A stretch of 7,111 nucleotides of DNA from a bacterium UBP1_UBA4771 (GTDB lineage Bacteria > Krumholzibacteriota > Krumholzibacteriia > Krumholzibacteriales > Krumholzibacteriaceae): the NCBI GenBank assembly GCA_002403295.1, contig DHHN01000037.1, positions 3,639-10,749 on the forward strand. The letters run 5' to 3'. The stretch's first letter is position 1; the number at the start of each line of letters is the position of its first letter. The notes beneath the pieces were generated by a model that saw nothing but the letters and a program-made list of their open reading frames with translations, had not been told where the DNA came from and searched no databases. Shown here piece after piece: positions 1-7,111 of the stretch. The translations under genes were made by a program, and so were the position numbers.

Positions 1-1662
1 CGGCGCGACCCCGAGAACTACGAGGCGCTGCTTCGACTCGGCGTGAGCTATCAGAACATGGGGCGTTGCCGCGAGGCGTCGGAGATCCTCGGCGCCGTCG
101 TCGGGCGCAATCCCGATCACACGATGGCGCGCTTCCACCTCGCGACGGCGCTGAAGGCGCAGGGACTTTTCCAGCAGTCCCTCGAGCATTATCAGGCGAT
201 CCACGCCGGATTCGCGAAGTCGGCGGTCTTTCACACGGATCTCGGCGAGGTGCATTACAACCTCGGCCGGACCGACGAAGCGATCGCCGAGCTCAACGAG
301 GCGATAAAGCTCGACGCCGATTACTGGCGATCGCACTTCCTCCTGTCCTTCGCCTACGGAGACAACGGGCAGCTCCAGGAGGCGCTCGAGGAGAGCCGCG
401 TGGCATCGCGCCTCAATCCATCCTTCCAGAACACGGAGGCGAACCTCACCCTTTCGAACTACGCGAGGAGCGGGGCGGCGGAAGCCGTGCTCGCGGGCGG
501 CAAGGAGGTCGCGAGTCTCGAAAGCACGAGCTTCACGCTCGGGATGGCCTACCGCGAGCGCGGATTTCTCAAGGAAGCGCTCAAGGAGTTTCAGAAGGCG
601 CTCGGGGACATGCCGGACGCGGACCGCGTCCACGTCGAGATCGGCAAGATACACGCGGCGGAGGGCAACTACGCCGCCGCCGCCGAGGCGTTTCTCAGAA
701 CCCTCGAGACGAACCCCGAAAGCGCCGAGGCGTACCGGTTTCTCGGCGCCGTGTACCACCTGCAGGGCGATCTCGGCGGGGCGGCGCTCTGCTATCTCCA
801 GTCCTTCCGCCTCAATTCCGCTGACGCCGACACGATGAACAATCTCGGCGTTCTCCTGTTCCAGGTGGGCCTCAAGGAAGAGGCCGAGCGCATGTTCAAG
901 AAGGGGCTCAACCTGAAGCTCTACCACCTCGAGCTCAATTACAATTTTCTCAATTGTCATTTTCTCAAGGAAGAGTACCCGATGGCGGAGAACCTCATCC
1001 AGCGGTTCGAGGCCTTCATGGGAAAAAGCCCGCTGCTCTACGAGAAGCACGCGATCCTCAATTACAAGATGAACCGCCTGACGCTTGCGCTCTTCGATAT
1101 CGAGAGCGCGCTCTCGCTCGATAAGAACCACAGCGACGCGCTGTACCTCAAGGCGCTCTGCTGCCTTCGCGAGGAGGATTTTCAGGGCGCGATAAACGCC
1201 GTGCTCGATGCGGCGAAGATGAACCCGCGCTACACGGGATTCGCGTTTTTCCTCGCGCTCGATCCGACGCGCCGCGCGAAACCGCTTGCGATCGACGCCG
1301 GCACGGCCTTTGAGCCCGACGACGATCTCATCGAGCTCATCCAATGCGGCCTCGCCCGGCGCTTCGACAAGATCAAGGAATACCTCGTCTCCGTCGTCGA
1401 CAAGGGCATGGAACGGCTGCGCGGAAAGAGCGGCCCCGCCGATTCCACGCGGGCGGCGAATGGATCCTCCGAGGCCGGGGTCGGGGAGGCCCCGGGGAAG
1501 CCGGATTCCTGCGAGGCGGTTTCCACGAAGCGCGCGGACGGCGCGGCGCCGTCGCGCGCGAGCGCCGGTTCGGGGGCGCCCGCCGGATCGGATGACGCCG
1601 AGGCGAACGACATTCTCGAGGCTCTGACGGAGCTGGCGCCGGGAGGGGACGACACGATATGA
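1..1662 (+). CDS. TPR-repeat protein, 5' end outside window
   Basis: This is a scaffold-type protein of tandem tetratricopeptide repeats; no enzymatic motif is visible. The frame is open from base 1, and the first codons (RRDPENYEALLRLG) are already a TPR helix. The GTG at 43 is therefore internal and the real start lies upstream. In 553 visible residues I count about eleven 34-residue repeats, at roughly 3-141 and 175-411, with hallmark patterns such as LGEVHYNLGRTDEAIAELNEAI and LGAVYHLQGDLGGAALCYLQS. Residues 142-174 are degenerate. After residue ~424 comes a short helical stretch. A low-complexity Ala/Gly/Ser/Pro tail follows (~475-530), then an acidic, probably helical end (DDAEANDILEALTELA). 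No signal peptide can be judged. It overlaps the next gene by ATGA, so the two are probably translated together and may interact. TPRs of this kind serve protein assembly in many systems, so the specific job is unknown. Confidence 0.9.
   Translation, partial: RRDPENYEALLRLGVSYQNMGRCREASEILGAVVGRNPDHTMARFHLATALKAQGLFQQSLEHYQAIHAGFAKSAVFHTDLGEVHYNLGRTDEAIAELNEAIKLDADYWRSHFLLSFAYGDNGQLQEALEESRVASRLNPSFQNTEANLTLSNYARSGAAEAVLAGGKEVASLESTSFTLGMAYRERGFLKEALKEFQKALGDMPDADRVHVEIGKIHAAEGNYAAAAEAFLRTLETNPESAEAYRFLGAVYHLQGDLGGAALCYLQSFRLNSADADTMNNLGVLLFQVGLKEEAERMFKKGLNLKLYHLELNYNFLNCHFLKEEYPMAENLIQRFEAFMGKSPLLYEKHAILNYKMNRLTLALFDIESALSLDKNHSDALYLKALCCLREEDFQGAINAVLDAAKMNPRYTGFAFFLALDPTRRAKPLAIDAGTAFEPDDDLIELIQCGLARRFDKIKEYLVSVVDKGMERLRGKSGPADSTRAANGSSEAGVGEAPGKPDSCEAVSTKRADGAAPSRASAGSGAPAGSDDAEANDILEALTELAPGGDDTI
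1641..1661 (+). promoter_or_regulatory. Shine-Dalgarno and ATGA start/stop overlap coupling genes 1 and 2
   Basis: A purine-rich GGGAGGGG stretch (1641-1648) lies about 10 bases before the ATG at 1659. That ATG shares bases with the TGA stop (1660-1662) of the upstream TPR gene. The 4-base ATGA overlap is the usual arrangement for translational coupling. It supports 1659 as the true start of the DUF4388 protein. Confidence 0.65.
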
Positions 1663-2789
1663 CCATTCAATCGTCGATAAAGGAGCTGGGGCTCTTCGAT
1701 CTCTTCCAGCTGCTCCACATCAACAAGAAGACCGGACGCCTCATGGTCACGGACGGTCCCGACGGCAAGGAGGCGCAGATCGTCTTCAAGAGCGGCGACA
1801 CGAGCTTCGCCGTCGTCCATGACCGGGTGCCGAAGGCGATCGAGACGCTGCTCGTCGAATGGGGCGTGGTGGACGACGCGTCGCTCGGCCGCATCGAGAA
1901 AAACCGGCGCAAGTATCCGACCCTCGTCGAATGTCTCGAGGGCGAGGGCATCGCGTCAAGGGGTCATATAGAGAATTTCATCGCGAACTGCGTGCGCGAT
2001 AACGTCTACGAGATATTCAAATGGGATCGCGGCGAATGCCGCTTCATCGAGGAAGAGATCGACGAGCGCCGCGAAATCCTCGTGCCGCTCAACACGGAGA
2101 ATCTCATACTCGAGGGCGCGCGCCGGATCGACGAATGGTCGAATATCGGGAACAAGGTGCCCTCGCGTCACAGCGTCTTCAACCTGAGCGCCGATTCGCG
2201 GCAGGGACAGCAGCTCAATCTGAAGCCGCGCGAGTGGGAGATCCTCGCGCTCATCGACGGCAAGCGCTCCGTCAAGGAAGTGAACGACGCGGTCGGCGGC
2301 GATCTGTTCACGACGAGCAAGCTCATCTACGGTCTCGTCGTCATGGGCGTCATCGAGCTCGCGGGCGGCGAGGCGGCGGCCGGCGCTCCGAGCCCCGAAA
2401 AGGAGGGCCGTCTCGAAGAGCTGCTCAAGGAGGGACGCGGGTTCTACGGCCGCCTCAATCTCGAGAGCGCCGCGGCGCAGTTCGAGAAGGCGCTCGTGAT
2501 CGATCCCGAGTGTTTCGAGGCGCTCCGAATGCTCGGCGAGATTTACTACAAAATGGACCGTCTGAGCGAGGCGCTCATCTACCTCTCGAAGGCCCGGCTC
2601 CTCAACCCCGAAAACCAGAAAGCGATGTTCATCAAGGGCTACCTGCACGCGCGCATGGGAGAGGTCGCGAAAGCGATCGCCGAATGGGAAGAGCTCAAGG
2701 AGAAGACCGCGAATCCGCAGATCGTCGAGCTCGTCGCGAAAAAGGTCTCTCTCGCGCGCGAATGGGAAAAGGTGCTTCAGGAGTACTGA
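1659..2789 (+). CDS. DUF4388 (PATAN-type) domain protein with C-terminal TPRs
   Basis: The 376-residue protein starts directly with a DUF4388/PATAN-like domain, named after the N-terminus of the cyanobacterial regulator PatA. The signature is GLFDLFQLLHINKKTGRLMV (11-30), followed by a strand pair ending in IVFKSGD (41-47). A mostly helical insertion follows (~57-120), then the closing strand FKWDRGECRFIEEE (120-133) and the usual NTENLILEGARRIDEW helix (145-160). Residues ~188-235 (LKPREWEILALIDGKRSVKEV...LIYGLVVMGVIEL) resemble a small winged-helix module often seen with this domain. A short Ala/Pro/Glu linker leads to about three TPRs (250-350). There is no signal peptide or membrane segment, so it is probably cytoplasmic. 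In cyanobacteria PATAN proteins modulate motility and development through protein contacts; here the role is inferred only as an interaction or signalling adaptor. Coupling to the upstream TPR gene suggests partnership. The domain call is strong; the function is uncertain. Confidence 0.85.
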   Translation: MTIQSSIKELGLFDLFQLLHINKKTGRLMVTDGPDGKEAQIVFKSGDTSFAVVHDRVPKAIETLLVEWGVVDDASLGRIEKNRRKYPTLVECLEGEGIASRGHIENFIANCVRDNVYEIFKWDRGECRFIEEEIDERREILVPLNTENLILEGARRIDEWSNIGNKVPSRHSVFNLSADSRQGQQLNLKPREWEILALIDGKRSVKEVNDAVGGDLFTTSKLIYGLVVMGVIELAGGEAAAGAPSPEKEGRLEELLKEGRGFYGRLNLESAAAQFEKALVIDPECFEALRMLGEIYYKMDRLSEALIYLSKARLLNPENQKAMFIKGYLHARMGEVAKAIAEWEELKEKTANPQIVELVAKKVSLAREWEKVLQEY

Positions 2790-2839
2790 TCGCCGCCCCC
2801 CGCCCGCCTCCGGGAAACGCCCGCGACCGGAAAACGCCA

Positions 2840-2868
2840 TTGCCCGCCACTTCGCTCCGTGGTATCAT
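2840..2868 (+). promoter_or_regulatory. Candidate sigma70-type promoter with extended -10
   Basis: A TTGCCC box (2840-2845, four of six matches to the -35 consensus) is followed by exactly 17 bases. Then comes TATCAT (2863-2868, five of six matches to the -10), preceded by TG one base upstream (2860-2861), which is the extended -10 motif. Transcription would start near 2875, giving a leader of about 43 bases before the peptidase ATG. The site lies in the only sizeable gap on the + strand (2790-2917, 128 bp), which holds no gene and no clear terminator. It indicates that the peptidase starts a new transcription unit, separate from the TPR pair. Confidence 0.55.
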
Positions 2869-2905
2869 CGCGCTTCTTGACGACCGAGTTTCGCGCGGCC
2901 TTCAG

Positions 2906-2911
2906 AGGAGG
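2906..2911 (+). promoter_or_regulatory. Strong Shine-Dalgarno of the S46 peptidase
   Basis: A perfect AGGAGG lies six bases before the ATG at 2918. It fixes the start of the peptidase and fits the signal peptide that begins there. It is the best ribosome binding site in the window. Confidence 0.8.
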
Positions 2912-2917
2912 TAGTTC

Positions 2918-5089
<2,172 letters not shown>

Positions 5090-5119
5090 GCGGGCGGCGG
5101 GGGCCGCGGACGGCGAACG

Positions 5120-5995
5120 ATGGGTGAATTCTACGCGCTGCTCACCGCGGTCATGTGGGCCGCCGCGGTCATTTATCTCAAGCGCTCGGGCGAGACGATG
5201 CCGCCCTTTGCGCTCAACCTATTCCGCGTCGGATTGTCGAGCGTCGCCCTCGTCGTCACCGTGATCGCGGCGGGGCAGGAGCTGTTCTATCCGGCGCCGC
5301 TTCTCGACTATCTCACGCTCTTCGCGAGCGGTGTCGTCGCGATCGCCGTTTCCGACACCTTTTTCCTCATGGCCCTGAACCGCATCGGCGCCGGCATCAT
5401 GGCGATCGTCGATTGCCTCTACGCGCCGAGCGTCGTCTTCTTCGCCTTCGTCATGCTCGGGGAGCGGCTCGGGCCCTGGCAGTACGCGGGGATGGCGCTC
5501 GTGATCCTCGGCGTCGTCGTCGCCTCGCGGCACGAACCGCCTCCGGGAGCGACCGTGCGGCGGATACTCGCCGGCGTGTTCTGGGGCGTCTGCGCAATGG
5601 CGACGGTTGCATTCGGCATCGTGCTCGCCAAGCCCGTGCTCAACCGGTCGCCGATTCTCTGGGCGACGACGATGCGCCAGATCGGGGCGCTCGCCGTGAT
5701 GATCCCGACGGCGCTCGCGATGCGGAACCGCCGCGAGATCTTCTCGCTCTTCGTGCCGGCCCGCGGATGGCGCTATTCGGTGCCGGGCACGCTGCTCGGT
5801 TCCTATCTCGCGCTCATATTCTGGATCGGGGGGATGAAATACTCGCTCGCGGGGAGCGCCGCCATTCTGAACCAGACGAGCTCGATCTACATCCTCATCT
5901 TCGCCTCGATCTTCCTCAAGGAGCCCTTCACCGCGCGAAAGGTGATCGCCTCGGTGCTCGCGATCGCCGGCATCGTCATGGTGACGCTCGGCTGA
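5120..5995 (+). CDS. EamA/DMT-family membrane transporter
   Basis: The 291-residue inner-membrane protein has about ten hydrophobic helices (roughly 3-20, 30-50, 63-85, 91-112, 119-136, 149-170, 178-200, 220-238, 243-264, 272-290). They form the two repeated five-helix EamA halves. Each half ends with the family pattern: GERLGPWQYAGMALVILGVV (114-133) and LKEPFTARKVIASVLAIAGI (266-285). The drug/metabolite transporter superfamily exports amino acids, sugars, nucleosides or other small metabolites; the substrate cannot be read from sequence. The gene starts 30 bp after the peptidase stop on the same strand, without an obvious Shine-Dalgarno, so read-through from the peptidase promoter is plausible. 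A link to amino acid or dipeptide handling is only a guess from position. The first residues already form helix 1, which supports this ATG. Confidence 0.88.
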   Translation: MGEFYALLTAVMWAAAVIYLKRSGETMPPFALNLFRVGLSSVALVVTVIAAGQELFYPAPLLDYLTLFASGVVAIAVSDTFFLMALNRIGAGIMAIVDCLYAPSVVFFAFVMLGERLGPWQYAGMALVILGVVVASRHEPPPGATVRRILAGVFWGVCAMATVAFGIVLAKPVLNRSPILWATTMRQIGALAVMIPTALAMRNRREIFSLFVPARGWRYSVPGTLLGSYLALIFWIGGMKYSLAGSAAILNQTSSIYILIFASIFLKEPFTARKVIASVLAIAGIVMVTLG

Positions 5996-5998
5996 CGC

Positions 5999-6017
5999 CG
6001 GCGCCCGGGAGGCGCCG
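5999..6017. terminator. Perfect 7-bp G+C hairpin between convergent genes
   Basis: CGGCGCC (5999-6005) and GGCGCCG (6011-6017) are perfect inverted repeats around a 5-base loop. They sit in the 27-bp gap where the transporter and the - strand gene end face to face. The position suits a bidirectional transcription stop. No T-tract follows on either strand, so it is not a classic intrinsic terminator, and in G+C-rich DNA such a stem can arise by chance. Confidence 0.35.
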
Positions 6018-6022
6018 CGGCC

Positions 6023-7111
6023 CTACGCGCGAGGAGCCTTCGTCCCCGGCGCTTTCGCGGCGAGCGCACCGGCTTCCTCGACGCCGAGCTCGTCGAACAC
6101 CTCCCGGCATTCCCCCGCGGCGTCGCGCGCGAGGATCTCCTCGCGCCGGAGCGCTTCGTCGCGGGAGAGGAGGCCGCTTCGCACGAGGTGGGCCATCGTG
6201 AATCCGTCGCGCGTTATCCCCGTGTCGCGCAGGTGCTGAAAATTGCCGAAGCAATGGATGCGGCAATCCATGCGCGATTCCTTGTCCGCGGGCGACTGCC
6301 AGCCGACCTCTCGCTTGAGCGTTTCGATCATCTGGTACGGATCGTATTCGATGTAGTCGAAGAGACTGAGCGAGCGCACGCCTTTGCCCTCGTACGAAAC
6401 TTCGAGGAACGGATTGATCGTCCGCACGCCTTCCGGCGCGCCGGAGGCGACGTTGTCGCGCACGCCGTAGTAGAGGCAGCGCAGCCCGTGCGCCGCGCCC
6501 ATGATCGTGTCGCCGAGGCCGCGGCGCCGACCGGCGAGCGTCCGGGCCGCTTTCCCCGCACGCCGAAACACGTTGCCGAACCGTCCGAACGCCCGGCGGT
6601 GCGTCGTCGCCTTCGCGCTCAGGAAATACGCGGCGCTGTCCTCGAAGTCCGTCGAACCCCAGATGATGAAGGGAACGTGGTGCTTCCGGCATTCGTTGAT
6701 GACGAACGAACGGATGTTGTTCTCGCAGTTGCCGCACATGCGCACGAAACGTCCGAGGCGCTTCGACGTCTCGAGCGCCTCGCGGACGAGGAGGCGGCGG
6801 TAGACGGTGGGCTCTCCGATCACGAGCGTGACGCCGAGCGCCGCGCATTCGCGCTCGACGTTCCGCCGGGCGAAATCGTTCGTGAAGCCGCTGTCCATGA
6901 AGAGAGCGAGCGGCCGGAGGCCGAGCGTCCGGACGACGTAGTAGAGAACGTAGCTCGAGTCCTTGCCGCCGCTGATCGGCACGGCGCAATCGTACGAACC
7001 GCCGGATCCCGAGGCGAGAAGCTCCCGAAGGTCGCTTTCGCCGAGAACCGTTCGCTTCGCCTGCGGCGAGGATCCGCGCGTCCGGCAAAAGCCGCATACG
7101 CCGTCCGTGAA
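6023..7111 (-). CDS. N-acetyl sugar amidotransferase-like PP-loop ATPase, 5' end outside window
   Basis: This looks like the WbpG/PseA/WbuX type of N-type ATP pyrophosphatase. These enzymes activate a sugar carbonyl with ATP so that ammonia can convert an N-acetyl group to an acetamidino group in surface glycans. The frame is open to the window edge: 362 residues are visible, beginning FTDGVCGFC (1-9), the usual N-terminal Cys pair of this family. The GTG at 6982 is inside YDCAVPISGGKDSS (40-53) and is not the start; probably only about 15-25 residues are missing. SGGKDSS (47-53) is the PP-loop. A second CxxC is at Cys126/Cys129 (RMCGNCENN), followed by PFIIWGSTDFEDS (147-159). The C-terminal part has the family-like FDYIEYDPYQMIETLKREVGW and SRMDC (to 283), plus Cys287. 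Partners in known systems are HisH/HisF-like glutaminase and synthase subunits; none lies in this window. The superfamily call is firm; the sugar substrate and exact family are inferred. Related tRNA-thiolation PP-loop enzymes also carry CxxC pairs and are the main alternative. Confidence 0.85.
   Translation of the reverse strand, partial: FTDGVCGFCRTRGSSPQAKRTVLGESDLRELLASGSGGSYDCAVPISGGKDSSYVLYYVVRTLGLRPLALFMDSGFTNDFARRNVERECAALGVTLVIGEPTVYRRLLVREALETSKRLGRFVRMCGNCENNIRSFVINECRKHHVPFIIWGSTDFEDSAAYFLSAKATTHRRAFGRFGNVFRRAGKAARTLAGRRRGLGDTIMGAAHGLRCLYYGVRDNVASGAPEGVRTINPFLEVSYEGKGVRSLSLFDYIEYDPYQMIETLKREVGWQSPADKESRMDCRIHCFGNFQHLRDTGITRDGFTMAHLVRSGLLSRDEALRREEILARDAAGECREVFDELGVEEAGALAAKAPGTKAPRA

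Noticed and set aside
43..45. GTG as start of the first TPR gene
   Set aside because: In-frame codons upstream to base 1 continue the first TPR helix and there is no ribosome binding site, so the gene begins before the window.
1425..1610. Possible repeat array in the G+C-rich end of the TPR gene
   Set aside because: I see no regularly repeated unit. The stretch is low-complexity coding sequence for a flexible linker.
1956..2840. 294-codon - strand frame opposite the DUF4388 gene
   Set aside because: Composition is Arg/Leu/Glu/Asp-rich with no domain, while the + strand frame has clear PATAN and TPR patterns. It is an antisense shadow.
2877..2882. TTGACG as a second -35 box before the peptidase
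   Set aside because: No -10-like hexamer is found 16-18 bases downstream, and the site falls within the predicted leader of the better promoter.
6980..6982. GTG as start of the PP-loop gene on the - strand
   Set aside because: It lies directly before the PP-loop, inside a conserved strand. The upstream in-frame FTDGVCGFC motif belongs to the same protein.
5976..7097. 373-codon - strand frame overlapping the PP-loop gene
   Set aside because: It is Arg- and Pro-rich with no motif, whereas the neighbouring frame holds SGGKDSS and the family Cys pairs.

Overview
The window is G+C-rich bacterial DNA with five protein genes packed closely together. Four lie on the + strand and one on the - strand. 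The first and last genes run off the ends of the window. I see no rRNA, tRNA, CRISPR array, insertion sequence or phage gene. G+C content and codon style look even throughout, and the Ile codon ATA recurs in all five genes, including the four + strand ones several times. This suggests one native chromosomal segment rather than a recent import. The gene content (many TPRs, a DUF4388/PATAN protein, an S46 exopeptidase with a Sec signal, an amidotransferase-type PP-loop enzyme) suggests a Gram-negative, deep-branching lineage. Candidates are an FCB-affiliated candidate phylum (Krumholzibacteriota, Eisenbacteria or Latescibacterota type), Acidobacteriota or a former deltaproteobacterium. This placement is an inference of low certainty.

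Layout: (1) 1-1662, the 3' part of a long TPR-repeat protein with a disordered Ala/Gly/Ser tail. (2) 1659-2789, a DUF4388/PATAN-type domain protein with a C-terminal TPR block, overlapping gene 1 by ATGA. (3) A 128-bp gap (2790-2917) holding a good extended -10 promoter and a strong Shine-Dalgarno. (4) 2918-5089, a secreted S46-family dipeptidyl-peptidase with the full His-Asp-Ser triad and a DPP7-type glycine in the specificity pocket. (5) 5120-5995, a ten-helix EamA/DMT-family transporter 30 bp downstream. (6) 5996-6022, a 27-bp convergent junction containing a perfect 7-bp G+C hairpin. (7) 6023-7111 on the - strand, a PP-loop ATPase of the N-acetyl sugar amidotransferase (WbpG/PseA/WbuX) kind, whose extreme N-terminus lies beyond the window.

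The genes appear to form three transcription blocks. The first is the translationally coupled TPR + PATAN-TPR pair, probably a protein-interaction or signalling module. The second is the peptidase with, possibly, the transporter, under the 2840-2868 promoter. The third is the convergent amidotransferase gene, probably the end of a surface-glycan cluster that continues past position 7111. I found no clear sign of a wholly new system. The most useful leads are the TPR/PATAN pair, the S46 enzyme with its altered His-box, and the glycan-type amidotransferase at the edge.
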